A DNA stretch of 45,673 nt from Limisphaerales bacterium (GTDB taxonomy: Bacteria; Verrucomicrobiota; Verrucomicrobiia; Limisphaerales; UBA11358), in NCBI GenBank assembly GCA_003161635.1, contig PMOA01000139.1, positions 54,782-100,454 of the forward strand. Direction: 5' to 3'. The notes below the pieces were generated by a model. That model made no database searches, had not been told where the DNA came from, and saw nothing but the letters and a program-made list of their open reading frames with translations. A program made the translations under genes and the position numbers. This document shows positions 1 to 8,245 of the stretch, in pieces (within the stretch, counting starts at the first letter, position 1; every line of letters begins with the position of its first letter).

Positions 1-990
1 CCGGTGAAAATTTACGAATTGAGCCGGACGCTTTACGGGCTCTCCGGTTACCTCGGCAACGCGCTCGAAGAAGTGGGGAACAGCGAACCGGCATTGACCC
101 GGCAGCTGGTTTCGCTGCGGCAGGCGATTGAAAATTTGCGCAAGGCGATGTTGCAAGGCGACAGCCTGGCCCTCGACGAACACGCGAACAAACTGGCGCA
201 GTTCCAACAGGCCCTGTTTGCCGACCTGATCGAGACTTTCCAGATCCTGCAGCATCAGGACGACCGCGCGCCGTTGCGGGTCGAGGATCTGCCGCCGGCA
301 TTGCGCGACCGGTTCGTGGGTGTGACCGGGAAATTGTTGTTGCAGGTTTACCCCCGGGATGATGTCTGGCAGCGTGACAAGCAGGAAAAATTCGTCACCG
401 ATTTGCGGAAAGTGGATCCCAATGTCACCGGCACGCCGGTTCAACTTTACGAGTACGAAACCCTGCTCAAAGACAGCTATGTACAGGCGGCCTGGTATTC
501 GTTGGCGGCGATTGCCCTCATGGTGTTCTTCCATTTCCGCAGCCTTGGCGCGGTGATTTTGTCGTTGCTGCCGGTGGGCATCGGCACGCTTTGGCTGACG
601 GGGTTGATGGGCTGGTTCGACATTCCCATCAATCTGGCAAACATCATGACCCTCCCGCTGGTCATTGGCATCGGCGTGACCAACGGGGTTCACATTCTGA
701 ACCGTTTTGCCGAGGAACGCACGCCGGGCATTCTGGCGCGCAGCACCGGGAAAGCCGTGCTTGTGTCCGGGTTGACAGCGATTGCCGGTTTCGGCAGCCT
801 GATTCTCGCCAAGCACCACGGCATTTACAGTCTGGGGTGCGTGATGGCCACGGGCATTGCCACGTGTATGATTGCAGGACTGACTTTTTTGCCGGCGTTG
901 TTGAATTTACTTGGCCGGTGGCGTCCGTTAATAAAACAACCCAGCGCCGACAACTCGTTGTCGACACTGGGTCAGGAGGAACCGAGGTAA
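1..990 (+). CDS. hpnN: HpnN-like hopanoid/MMPL-family RND exporter, C-terminal part
   Basis: This is the 3' end of a gene that begins before the window; the GTG at position 4 is probably an internal codon. The visible part starts with a helical periplasmic stretch rich in Leu, Gln and Glu (about residues 1-110). It then has a second periplasmic segment and a C-terminal block of five hydrophobic helices (about residues 160-310) typical of the MMPL/SSD half of RND pumps, with conserved Gly-rich helices and a GIGVTNGVHILNR segment. Characterised HpnN proteins move hopanoids towards the outer membrane, and the mla genes downstream fit a lipid-trafficking role. The last 17 codons lie on a hairpin (939-972). 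The family call rests on motif recognition; the exact substrate is inferred. Confidence 0.75.
   Translation, partial: PVKIYELSRTLYGLSGYLGNALEEVGNSEPALTRQLVSLRQAIENLRKAMLQGDSLALDEHANKLAQFQQALFADLIETFQILQHQDDRAPLRVEDLPPALRDRFVGVTGKLLLQVYPRDDVWQRDKQEKFVTDLRKVDPNVTGTPVQLYEYETLLKDSYVQAAWYSLAAIALMVFFHFRSLGAVILSLLPVGIGTLWLTGLMGWFDIPINLANIMTLPLVIGIGVTNGVHILNRFAEERTPGILARSTGKAVLVSGLTAIAGFGSLILAKHHGIYSLGCVMATGIATCMIAGLTFLPALLNLLGRWRPLIKQPSADNSLSTLGQEEPR
939..972. repeat. Hairpin at the 3' end of the HpnN-like gene
   Basis: An inverted repeat starts with ACCCAG and ends with CTGGGT; the 15-nt arms have two mismatches around a 4-nt loop. It lies inside the last codons of the exporter gene, and a second small hairpin (GAGG...CCTC) covers the stop. 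No T-run follows, so it is not a standard intrinsic terminator. It may be a 3' mRNA-stabilising hairpin or a degenerate palindromic repeat. Confidence 0.4.
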
Positions 991-1167
991 AACCTCAATT
1001 GTATAAAAAGAATAAAGAAAACTCACAAGAAGTCAATATCAATGTTAAACCTAACTTCTAACGGCTTGAAAACAAGCAAATCCTGTTTTCAATAACGATA
1101 ACGCAAGGTGCTAAATATCTTGTCAAAACCCTGTCAAAATTCGCTCTTCCGGCTTAAGGGCACGAGC

Positions 1168-2637
1168 ATGTTCACCCGGTCCAAAATATTCATTCATCGC
1201 TTGCGAATCTGTTACTTGGGCCTGGCAATCGGTTTTCCATCCGCCGCCTTTGCCGGGGATGGTTTTCGTGCCGGGCCAATCTTCGATCAATTTGCGCTGA
1301 CGCTGGATTCGGGTCAACGCACCGAAGCCGCCGGGCCGTTTTTTTATGACCAGCGCAAAGATTCGGAAAAAACGTGGGCCGTTCCGCCGCTGCTATCTTA
1401 TGACACCGATCCCGCAACCGAATCAAAGGAATTCGATTTGCTTTACCCGGTGCTAACTTATGAGCGCTATGGTATGGAATACCGCTGGCAGCTCGGCCAA
1501 CTGCTCAGTTTTTCCGGCGGCCAGAACCCGGATGATTTCCCCGCAAGACGATTCACGATTTTCCCGTTTTATTTTCAACAACGCTCGCCGGACACGAACA
1601 AGAACTACACCGCGCTGTTTCCGCTTTATGGTCACATTCGGGACCGGCTGTTTCGCGACGAAATTTTCTTCGTCCTGTTTCCCATTTATGGCGAGTCGCG
1701 GAAGAGGGACGTCGTCACCGACAATTATCTTTATCCGTTTTTCCATCTGCGGCTCGGCGAGGGCCTGCAGGGGTGGCAATTCTGGCCGCTTATCGGCAGT
1801 GAACACAAGGACGTGACCACGAAAACCAACGGCTTTGGCGAAACGGAAATCATCGGTGGTCACGACAAATTTTTCATGCTCTGGCCGGTTCATTTCAAAC
1901 AAACCACCGGCATCGGCACCGACGACCTGGAAAAACTCAGCGTCAACTGGCCGCTTTACAGCGCGCTCCGCTCTCCCAAACGCGATTCAACCTCCGTGCT
2001 CTGGCCGTTTTTCGCCTGGATTGACGACCGTGAAAAAAAATATCACGAATGGGAGGGGCCGTATCCATTCGTGGTCATTGCGCGCGGCGAGGGCAAAACC
2101 ACCACGCGCGTATTCCCTTTGTTCAGCCGTGCGCACAACGCCACGGCAGAGAGCGATTTTTATCTCTGGCCCTTGTATAAATACAGCCGCATCCGTGCCA
2201 GCGCCCTGGATCGAGAACGCACGCGCATTTTGTTTTATCTGTTCTCGAGTGTGACGGAAAAAAACACCGAAACCGGCGCGGAGCGGAAGCGCGTTGATTT
2301 CTGGCCGTTGTTCACCTGGCGCCACGAGTTTAATGGCAACCGCCGGCTGCAAATTCTCGCGCTGGTTGAATCGGCACTGCCCAACAACCGGGGCGTCGAG
2401 CGCAACTGGTCGCCGCTGTGGTCGTTGTGGCGTTCGGAAAACAATCCCCAGGCCGGCGCCACCAGCCAGTCGTTTCTCTGGAATCTGTATCGCCGCGACA
2501 CGACGCCCGTGTCGAAAAAAGGCTCGCTCCTGTTCGGGTTTTTCCAGTATCAATCGGATTCGGAAATGAAAAAGTTGCGTTTGTTTTATGTTCCGGCGCT
2601 TAAATGGCATGCGAAAACGGGCCGCGCAGTGAAATAA
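1168..2637 (+). CDS. Secreted WPL-repeat protein of the lipid-transport operon (unknown function)
   Basis: The start chosen is ATG 1168, which has an AAGGG ribosome site 7 nt upstream and gives a clean signal peptide (basic MFTRSK start, hydrophobic core, cut after PSAAFA); a GTG at 1108 is in frame but less likely. The mature protein (about 460 residues) has some fifteen short hydrophobic-aromatic motifs of the type FPLY, LWPF, FWPL, YPFF or LWPV, about 20-35 residues apart and separated by charged loops. This looks like a regular beta-strand or barrel/solenoid architecture. The gene ends 3 nt before mlaE, so it is very probably cotranscribed with mlaEFD. I do not recognise a named family. 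A role as the outer-membrane or periplasmic partner of the Mla system is inferred from position and predicted export. Confidence 0.75.
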   Translation: MFTRSKIFIHRLRICYLGLAIGFPSAAFAGDGFRAGPIFDQFALTLDSGQRTEAAGPFFYDQRKDSEKTWAVPPLLSYDTDPATESKEFDLLYPVLTYERYGMEYRWQLGQLLSFSGGQNPDDFPARRFTIFPFYFQQRSPDTNKNYTALFPLYGHIRDRLFRDEIFFVLFPIYGESRKRDVVTDNYLYPFFHLRLGEGLQGWQFWPLIGSEHKDVTTKTNGFGETEIIGGHDKFFMLWPVHFKQTTGIGTDDLEKLSVNWPLYSALRSPKRDSTSVLWPFFAWIDDREKKYHEWEGPYPFVVIARGEGKTTTRVFPLFSRAHNATAESDFYLWPLYKYSRIRASALDRERTRILFYLFSSVTEKNTETGAERKRVDFWPLFTWRHEFNGNRRLQILALVESALPNNRGVERNWSPLWSLWRSENNPQAGATSQSFLWNLYRRDTTPVSKKGSLLFGFFQYQSDSEMKKLRLFYVPALKWHAKTGRAVK

Positions 2638-2640
2638 ATT

Positions 2641-3378
2641 ATGTTTGAAAACATCGGCGAAATTTTCCTGTTGTTTTGGCGCACGCTGCTGTCTCTGCCG
2701 CTGGCGTGGCGGCAGCGGCAGAAAGTCTTAGACCAATTCTTTGAAATCGGCAACGCGAGCCTGCTGATGGTTTGCGTGCTGTCATTTTTCATCGGCGCGG
2801 TCATTGCGTTGCAAACCGGCCCGGTGCTTGTTGAACGCGGCCTGGCCAGCGCCGTTGGCGGCATCGTCGGCATCTCGATGGCCAAGGAACTGGCGCCGGT
2901 GATGATGGCCATTCTTATCGCGGGACGCATTGGTTCGGCGATGGCGGCGGAAATCGGTTCCATGCGTGTTTATCAGGAAATTGACGCGTTGCGCACAATG
3001 AACATCAATCCGGTCCACTACCTCGTTCTGCCGCGATTGGTCGCCATCGCATTTGCACTGCCGATGCTCGTGGTTTTTGCGATTCTGGTCGGCTGGCTCG
3101 GCGGCGCGATCGTCGTGGAGACCAATAGCCACATTGCAATTCCGTTTCAGGCGTTTTTTGCCGACCTGCGCGATATTGTCGTGCTCAAGGACGTGGCCAA
3201 CGGCGTATTCAAAAGTTTTTGCTTCGCGCTGATCATCGGCGTGGTCTCGTGTCATCAAGGTCTGGCGACCATCGGTGGACCGCGCGGCATCGGCCGCTCG
3301 GTCACGAAGGCCGTCGTGAATTCCATCATCCTGATTGTGATTTTTGACTACGTGCTCACGCGCGTCCTGTTGCAATAA
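2641..3378 (+). CDS. mlaE: MlaE-family ABC transporter permease
   Basis: Integral membrane permease of the MlaE/YrbE family (245 residues, usual length about 250-260), which forms the membrane core of MCE-type phospholipid transporters. The sequence has an N-terminal interfacial helix and about five membrane helices. It also has the family signature around residues 82-118, including the ELAPVMMAILIAGRIGSAMA stretch, the EIGSM motif and EIDALRTM. The gene starts 3 nt after the WPL-repeat gene, and its TAA overlaps the ATG of mlaF, indicating tight translational coupling. It would act in the inner membrane with MlaF and MlaD in retrograde or anterograde lipid movement. Confidence 0.93.
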   Translation: MFENIGEIFLLFWRTLLSLPLAWRQRQKVLDQFFEIGNASLLMVCVLSFFIGAVIALQTGPVLVERGLASAVGGIVGISMAKELAPVMMAILIAGRIGSAMAAEIGSMRVYQEIDALRTMNINPVHYLVLPRLVAIAFALPMLVVFAILVGWLGGAIVVETNSHIAIPFQAFFADLRDIVVLKDVANGVFKSFCFALIIGVVSCHQGLATIGGPRGIGRSVTKAVVNSIILIVIFDYVLTRVLLQ

Positions 3379-4151
3379 TGAACGCTCCAACCAACCGCCA
3401 CTCCGGCGTCAGCCTCCAGGTGCGCGGCCTGCGCAAAAGTTTTGATGGGCAGGCGGTACTCAACGGCATTGATTTCGAGGTTCAGCCCGGCGAAATTTTT
3501 GTCATCATGGGGCCGAGCGGCAGCGGCAAAAGCGTGTTGCTCAAACACCTCATCGGACTCGAATCGCCCGATGCCGGCGAAATCCTCATCAATGGTGAGT
3601 CCATCCAAACACCGGAAATCGCGAGCAAATACCGGCTCGCGCTGGTGTTCCAGTCCGGCGCGCTGTTCAACTCGCTGACCGTCGGCGAAAATGTCGGGCT
3701 TTACCTGAGCGAGCACCGGCTCAAACCGCCCGCGGAAATCGCGCGCATCGTTGCTGAAAAGCTTGAGGACGTCGGCCTCAAAGGCACCGAGGACAAAATA
3801 CCCGGAGAACTTTCCGGCGGCATGAAAAAGCGTGTCGCCATCGCCCGCGCGCTCGTCATTGAGCCGCAACTGATTCTTTACGACGAACCGACGAGCGAGC
3901 TTGATCCGCTTTCGGCCATCGTCATTGGCGAGGAAATTCTCAAGCTCCAGCAGCGCATTCATGTCACGTCGCTGGTTGTGTCACACGACCGCGACCTCGC
4001 ATTCGGCGTGGCCGACCGCATCGCCGTCATCAATGAAGGCCGCATTCTCACCATCGGCACGCCGGATGAAGTAAAGCGTTTCGATGACCCGCTCGTCCAA
4101 AGTTTTTTGCACGCAGATTTTAAACGCGAACCTCAATCTAAAAGCTTATGA
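3378..4151 (+). CDS. mlaF: MlaF-family ABC transporter ATP-binding protein
   Basis: ATPase of the Mla phospholipid transporter (257 residues). Visible motifs are Walker A GPSGSGKS at 45-52, the Q-loop glutamine at 92, the signature LSGGM at 145-149 followed by KKRVAIARAL, Walker B LILYDEPTSELDP from 165, and the switch histidine in VSHD at 203. The PTSELDP form after Walker B is typical of MlaF relatives. The start ATG overlaps the mlaE stop (TAATG) and the end overlaps mlaD by ATGA, so the three genes are translationally coupled. It sits on the cytoplasmic face and powers MlaE. Confidence 0.94.
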   Translation: MNAPTNRHSGVSLQVRGLRKSFDGQAVLNGIDFEVQPGEIFVIMGPSGSGKSVLLKHLIGLESPDAGEILINGESIQTPEIASKYRLALVFQSGALFNSLTVGENVGLYLSEHRLKPPAEIARIVAEKLEDVGLKGTEDKIPGELSGGMKKRVAIARALVIEPQLILYDEPTSELDPLSAIVIGEEILKLQQRIHVTSLVVSHDRDLAFGVADRIAVINEGRILTIGTPDEVKRFDDPLVQSFLHADFKREPQSKSL

Positions 4152-5098
4152 AAAATTCACTCGAAACCAAGCTCGGTATTTTCGTCATCTTCGTGGTGCT
4201 CGCCGCCTGGGCTATCATCGAAACGCTGGGTGGCATGGAATCATTCCTCGGCGGCTACCGTGTCAGTGCGTTGTTCAACACTGTGCAGGACTTGAAGGCC
4301 GGCAGCAGCGTCAAAATGGCCGGCGTGGAAATTGGCCGCGTCGAAAAAATCGCGCTCGCCAACAACAAGGCCAATGTCACGATGAAGCTTCATTCCGACG
4401 CCATCGTGAAAACGGACAGCAAGGCCGCCGTCAAATTCACCGGCCTGATGGGGCAGAATTTTATTTCCATTGACTTTGGGTCGGCGGACGCGCCAAAGGC
4501 GGTTGACGGCGCGGTGCTCACGACCGAGGATCAGCCCGACCTCAACGCCATCATGGCCAAGCTCGACAGCGCCGCCACCGGCATTGAAAATTTCGGCAAG
4601 AGTTTCACCGGCGACAGGATTGACAATTTGATCGGCCCGCTGACCGATTTCATCAAGCAAAACAGCAGCCACATCGGCGGAGCCATCTCCAACATGGAAA
4701 ACATTTCCGGCCAGATTGCGAGCGGTCAGGGCACGATTGGGAAACTCATTTACACCGATTCGCTCTACAATTCCGCGCTCGTCACCGTTACCAACCTTCA
4801 GGACGCCGTGACCGAGGTGCGGGGGGTCGTCAGTGGGATCACCAACGGCCAGGGCACGATCGGCAAACTGGTGACCGACGATACACTTTACACCGCGACC
4901 ACCGCTTCGATGACGAACCTCAGTCAAGTTCTGCTGAAGATCAACCAGGGACAGGGCACGATCGGCAAGCTCGTCAACGACCAGGAGTTTTATAAGAACG
5001 CCAAGCTCTCGCTGCAAAAACTGGATAAGATGGCCGATGGTTTGGAAGACCAGGGACCGTTGAGTGTCATCGGGATCATGGCGAACAATTTATTTTAA
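4148..5098 (+). CDS. mlaD: MlaD-like MCE-domain lipid-binding protein with GQGTIGKL repeats
   Basis: Inner-membrane anchored, periplasmic lipid-binding subunit (316 residues; E. coli MlaD has 183). A single N-terminal membrane helix (about 9-30) is followed by the MCE domain (about 38-115: VSALFNTVQDLKAGSSVKMAG and GLMGQNFISIDFG). The long C-terminal part carries three copies of GQGTIGKL at about residues 193, 234 and 268, each followed by an acidic stretch with (D/T)xxxY and a helical stretch. Such repeats are common in MCE proteins of Verrucomicrobia, Bacteroidetes and Chlorobi and probably form a helical extension. The start overlaps mlaF (ATGA). Confidence 0.88.
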   Translation: MKNSLETKLGIFVIFVVLAAWAIIETLGGMESFLGGYRVSALFNTVQDLKAGSSVKMAGVEIGRVEKIALANNKANVTMKLHSDAIVKTDSKAAVKFTGLMGQNFISIDFGSADAPKAVDGAVLTTEDQPDLNAIMAKLDSAATGIENFGKSFTGDRIDNLIGPLTDFIKQNSSHIGGAISNMENISGQIASGQGTIGKLIYTDSLYNSALVTVTNLQDAVTEVRGVVSGITNGQGTIGKLVTDDTLYTATTASMTNLSQVLLKINQGQGTIGKLVNDQEFYKNAKLSLQKLDKMADGLEDQGPLSVIGIMANNLF

Positions 5099-5102
5099 TG
5101 AT

Positions 5103-5321
5103 CGTAGCAACCGACGCCTGCCGGGTCGTAGCACTTGGTGCGAAGACTGGTGAGGAGGCTCATTTTAAATGCAGAAGGCAGAATGAAGAATGATGAAGCT
5201 GTTCCGCGACCGTTTCGCGTCAAACTGATATTTCTTCATTCACCATTCTTCCTTCATCCTTCAGTGTGAGCCTCGTTACCCGCCGCGCTACGCTATGGCG
5301 CGGCAAGCCTCGGCTGCTACG
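5103..5321. repeat. Composite nested palindromic repeat
   Basis: The stretch between mlaD and metF is built from nested inverted repeats. The outer pair is CGTAGCAACCG (5103-5113) and CGGCTGCTACG (5311-5321), one mismatch. An inner pair is GAGGCTCA (5155-5162) and TGAGCCTC (5267-5274). Inside that lies a GAATGAAGAA-type inverted repeat (5171-5263). The outer ends match the GTAGCAGC...GCTGCTAC ends of the elements at 23234 and in mutS at 27932. The order suggests one repeat family inserted into another. No gene is seen here. Confidence 0.7.
5171..5263. repeat. GAATGAAGAA-type inverted repeat, copy 1
   Basis: The left part is purine-rich with GCAGAATGAAGAATGA-like units; the right part is pyrimidine-rich with TTTCTTCATTC and CATTCTTCCTTCAT units. 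Together they form an imperfect inverted repeat around a short GC-rich centre. A second copy lies at 24871-24964. It sits nested inside the composite repeat at 5103-5321. Confidence 0.6.
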
Positions 5322-5331
5322 GATGGTTGGG

Positions 5332-6219
5332 TCACGCCAGACCGAGATTTTTCAAAACCCGCACGGTCGAGCGTGATTTGTTCAGCGTGTAAAAATGCAG
5401 CCCCGGTGTGCCGGCGCGCAGCAATTCCTCGCACTGTTTCGTGGCGTATTCGATGCCGAATTCCGCGGCGGCTTCGTCATTGCCTTCCAATTGATCGAGT
5501 TTTGAACGGAGTGGCGGCGGAATTTTCGCGCCACAAAGCTGGGTAAATTTCGTGATTTGCGACGCGTTCAAAATCGGAATGATGCCGGGTACGAGCGGCA
5601 CGCAAACACCAAGTTTGCCGGCAACAAAATCGCGAAATTCAAAATAGTCGGCGTTGTCGAAAAATAATTGCGTGAGGATGAAGTCCGCGCCGGCGTCCGT
5701 TTTTTCCTTCAAATGCCGCCAATCGGCGTGTTTGCCTTCCTGGCACGCTATGTGGCCTTCGGGAAAACCGGCGACGCCGACGGAAAAATCGCCCGACTCG
5801 CGGATGAACTTGACGAGTTGCGCGGCGAATTCAAAGCCGCCGGGCGTCGGCTTAAATTCGCCGCCGCCGGGGGGATCGCCGCGCAACGCGAGAATGTTTT
5901 TACAACCCAGCAAGTGGATTTTTTCCAAAAGCTCGCGGACCTGCGCGCGGGTGTGGTTCACGCAGGTAAGGTGCGCCAGCGCGATCAGTCCGTGCTGCCG
6001 CTGAATGCGATCCACAATCATCAACGTTTTGTCGCGCGTGCTGCCGCCGGCGCCATAGGTGACGGAGCAATAATCGGGTTTGGCCTGGAGCAGGGCGGGG
6101 ATTTGCTTTTCCAAAAGATTGCGGTCGCCCTCATCGGTTTTCGGGGGGGAAAATTCAAAGGAGATGACCGGCCGGCCGGCCGCGCGTTTCGCCGCGTAAA
6201 TGTCACGAATCAATTGCAT
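5332..6219 (-). CDS. metF: Methylenetetrahydrofolate reductase
   Basis: Flavin-dependent reduction of 5,10-methylene-THF to 5-methyl-THF, which supplies methyl groups for methionine synthesis; a cytoplasmic TIM barrel. The 295-residue length is normal. Recognisable blocks are SFEFSPPKT near residue 20 (catalytic Glu), SVTYGAGGST near 52, NILALRGDPP near 108, FILTQLFFD near 180 and VPGIIPI near 208. The start ATG is followed by QLIRDIYAAKRA, which fits the family N-terminus. It stands alone on this strand, between two repeat-filled spacers; no riboswitch was recognised upstream. Confidence 0.95.
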   Translation of the reverse strand: MQLIRDIYAAKRAAGRPVISFEFSPPKTDEGDRNLLEKQIPALLQAKPDYCSVTYGAGGSTRDKTLMIVDRIQRQHGLIALAHLTCVNHTRAQVRELLEKIHLLGCKNILALRGDPPGGGEFKPTPGGFEFAAQLVKFIRESGDFSVGVAGFPEGHIACQEGKHADWRHLKEKTDAGADFILTQLFFDNADYFEFRDFVAGKLGVCVPLVPGIIPILNASQITKFTQLCGAKIPPPLRSKLDQLEGNDEAAAEFGIEYATKQCEELLRAGTPGLHFYTLNKSRSTVRVLKNLGLA

Positions 6220-6585
6220 TGGGAGAGCGGATTATCAGCGGAAGCGCGAGCGAAGCCAAGTTTTGTTGTGTAGGAACCGACACAAGCAGTGCAACTCGGC
6301 ACAGTTTTTGACCTGAAGATGGAAAAAGCGTTGGCGGGAAGAGCGGCGGAGAGCCGCCGCAGTCCAAGACGCTGCCGCGCGGATTGGCATGGCAACCGGT
6401 ACAGCTGGAACTTGTTGGCAGCAACGAAGCCCGCGAAGCGTCGTGGAGTGCGCCAGTCCTCTGGCGCTTTCGGCAGGAATGATGGGAAGCTATACGCCGG
6501 GTGCGGAGACTCATTTTCAAAATCCGAAACAGAGAATTGGTCGGAGTTTCGTTACCCCGGCGGCTACACGTATTGATGAAGCAAA
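6220..6585. other. Gene-free spacer with several palindromic repeats
   Basis: The spacer between metF and the porin terminator has no convincing gene. It holds a hairpin element at 6327-6373 (stem GCGGCGG/CCGCCGC flanked by AGCGT-TGG and CCAAGACGCT) and a second hairpin near 6454-6472 (GCGCCA...TGGCGC). From memory, similar sequences are scattered through verrucomicrobial genomes. Short open frames here (for example 6289-6576) follow the repeats and have no family features. Confidence 0.55.
6327..6373. repeat. Palindromic element with GCGGCGG/CCGCCGC stem
   Basis: A central hairpin GCGGCGG-AGAG-CCGCCGC is bordered by AGCGTTGG on the left and CCAAGACGCT on the right, an approximate terminal inverted repeat. 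It is compact and GC-rich like the other elements in this window, but no second copy occurs here. Confidence 0.5.
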
Positions 6586-6616
6586 AAGCCCCTTCCGGAA
6601 AAACCGGAAGGGGCTT
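6583..6616 (-). terminator. Rho-independent terminator of the porin gene
   Basis: A perfect 13-bp stem AAGCCCCTTCCGG/CCGGAAGGGGCTT with a 5-nt loop is followed, on the minus strand, by further T residues and TTTGCTT. It begins about 20 nt after the porin stop codon, the expected place for that gene's transcript end. Confidence 0.9.
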
Positions 6617-6634
6617 GATAAGCTTTAACCGAGA

Positions 6635-7840
6635 TTAGAACTGATAAATAATGTTGAATGCGAGCATGAAGTCGTTTTCCTTCATCGGAGCACCAGGAGT
6701 AGCCCCCTGCGCATAGCCGAAGGCATTGCTGCCATCAACATGGTCCCAGCGGAATTCCACCCGGCTCAACACATTGGCCCACAGTTGGTACTGGACGGTG
6801 GCCGTAACTTCCCCGGCGTAATGCCCGGCATAGGCACCCGCTGTGACTCCAGGCAATGGATTGACGGCGCCAATTTGCTTGGCATCCACAAATTCACCAC
6901 GGAGGTTAAAGGACAGCTTGTCCGAGGCTTGGACGGTGGTATAAAGGCCGGCCACCCAGACGCTGTCATCATTGGCATTTCCACCAACGCGGTTGTTGAA
7001 GTTGAGGTAGTCGAAGGCGGCACCCAGTTTCACAGCGGAGCTGGGCGTTGGCAGGGTCACACCAGCATAATAGCTGGTTCTGGTGCCAGCACCGGAAACC
7101 GCTGAGTCAACACTATTGATGATACCGAGGTTGAGGGTCGCGCCTTTCAACGCACCGAAACTGTCCGGCGCGGTCAACGCAATTGAACCCATGTAGGTCT
7201 TTTGCGATTCGTAAGAGGAAGTCCCATTTATTGCCTGCGTGGTTGTTCCCACATTGGAACTATTAGCCACACCAGCCGAAAGTGCCAGCACGTCAGTCAC
7301 TTTGTAGGTGGCCAAAACACCCGTATGGGTCGTCGGCTCGATGCTGTACCCATAGGAACGGGTGTAGTTCGGATTCAGCGGATCGCTGGTGGATTCGTAA
7401 CCGATGATGGTGTCGAACACGCCCACTTTCCAGTCAATGCCATTGCCCACCGGAGTACGCAATGCGACGTAAGCTTGGCGAATTGGAATGGTGGAGCCAT
7501 TGCCATTAAAAGCGGCGGGAGTCGCATCCGGACCAAGCATTAATTCCACATGGTAGCCGGAAGCCCACGGGCTTTCATCCAACGGCTTGTCGAGGGCGAT
7601 GTCAACGGCGTTCAGGGAGAAGCCATCGTTTTTGCTGAAGGCGTAGGCGGGAAGATTAGCCCCTAACGGGCCGCTGTCCGTGCCTGGCCTCCATATTGCC
7701 GCCACGTCCACATAACCACTGAGGGTGGTGTTCGAGAGCGCGGTTTGCACTTGGCTCATTTTTTCGTCTGCGCGCGCCGCCGAGGCAAGGCTGACCACCC
7801 CGATGGCCGCGAGACTCACTGTCCATTTATTAAACTTCAT
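6635..7840 (-). CDS. Outer-membrane beta-barrel porin-like protein
   Basis: 401 residues with a signal peptide (MKFNKW start, hydrophobic core, cut after ASAARA). Alternating-residue strands with many Tyr, Phe and Gly continue to a C-terminal Phe (NIIYQF), the usual BAM recognition end of outer-membrane barrels. The early SGYVDVAAIW strand and the overall layout resemble the BBP2/OmpL-like putative porin group. A good Shine-Dalgarno (GGAGG) lies 8 nt before the ATG, and a strong terminator follows the gene. It is monocistronic, with a long AT-rich, dyad-containing region upstream, which suggests regulated, high expression. Substrate unknown. Confidence 0.85.
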   Translation of the reverse strand: MKFNKWTVSLAAIGVVSLASAARADEKMSQVQTALSNTTLSGYVDVAAIWRPGTDSGPLGANLPAYAFSKNDGFSLNAVDIALDKPLDESPWASGYHVELMLGPDATPAAFNGNGSTIPIRQAYVALRTPVGNGIDWKVGVFDTIIGYESTSDPLNPNYTRSYGYSIEPTTHTGVLATYKVTDVLALSAGVANSSNVGTTTQAINGTSSYESQKTYMGSIALTAPDSFGALKGATLNLGIINSVDSAVSGAGTRTSYYAGVTLPTPSSAVKLGAAFDYLNFNNRVGGNANDDSVWVAGLYTTVQASDKLSFNLRGEFVDAKQIGAVNPLPGVTAGAYAGHYAGEVTATVQYQLWANVLSRVEFRWDHVDGSNAFGYAQGATPGAPMKENDFMLAFNIIYQF

Positions 7841-7923
7841 CTGGTTCCTCCGATGTTGTTTGTTTTAATTGTTTTCTATTTTTTAGTGCCTCTGCACTTC
7901 AGGGCAAAAACCCGTTTGCCCCG

Positions 7924-7937
7924 GCACCAAATGGTGC
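7924..7937. promoter_or_regulatory. Palindrome GCACCA-AA-TGGTGC upstream of the porin gene
   Basis: Perfect 6-bp arms with a 2-nt centre, 84 nt upstream of the porin ATG. The size and position fit a dimeric regulator site; the regulator is unknown. Confidence 0.4.
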
Positions 7938-7970
7938 AATTGAAATGAAAATAGGAGAATTCCATTTTTT

Positions 7971-8006
7971 TTACAACATTTTTTTTGGGGAATTAAGTTG
8001 TTGTAA
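7971..8006. promoter_or_regulatory. TTACAACA/TGTTGTAA dyad in an AT-rich upstream region
   Basis: Perfect 8-bp arms at 7971-7978 and 7999-8006, separated by 20 nt that include a T8 run and GGGG. It could be an operator for the porin or the divergent pilC-type gene, or a hairpin in a long leader. Function is inferred from position only. Confidence 0.4.
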
Positions 8007-8245
8007 CATTCTTAAAGCCAAACAGTTGCACCAACAGCCTATGTTTCAGATCCAATTTTATGCAGTGGTTGTGCGAAGTTCGGGCATTCATAACCATGCC
8101 GGTCTTTGGAAGTTATGGATTCTGCTTCATCGGATTTTAGCAAGCCAGACTGGAACAAATTGTGCTTTGTCAGACGGCGGAAGCCCAATTGCAGGGTTGC
8201 GATTGGGGTGAGTTTTGAGAGCGGTTTTATTACGAAATCAAAGGT

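Larger units (their letters stand above)
7841..8245. other. AT-rich divergent intergenic region (porin / pilC-type gene)
   Basis: About 400 nt between two divergent genes, more AT-rich than its surroundings, with T-runs. It holds a 14-nt palindrome at 7924-7937 and an 8-bp dyad at 7971-8006, listed separately. No convincing small gene is present; short frames on the plus strand (7945-8318) lack a ribosome site and family features. Confidence 0.6.

Noticed and set aside
5099-5331. Riboswitch or structured RNA ahead of metF
   Set aside because: metF is on the other strand, so this spacer is downstream of it; the structure is explained by nested repeats.
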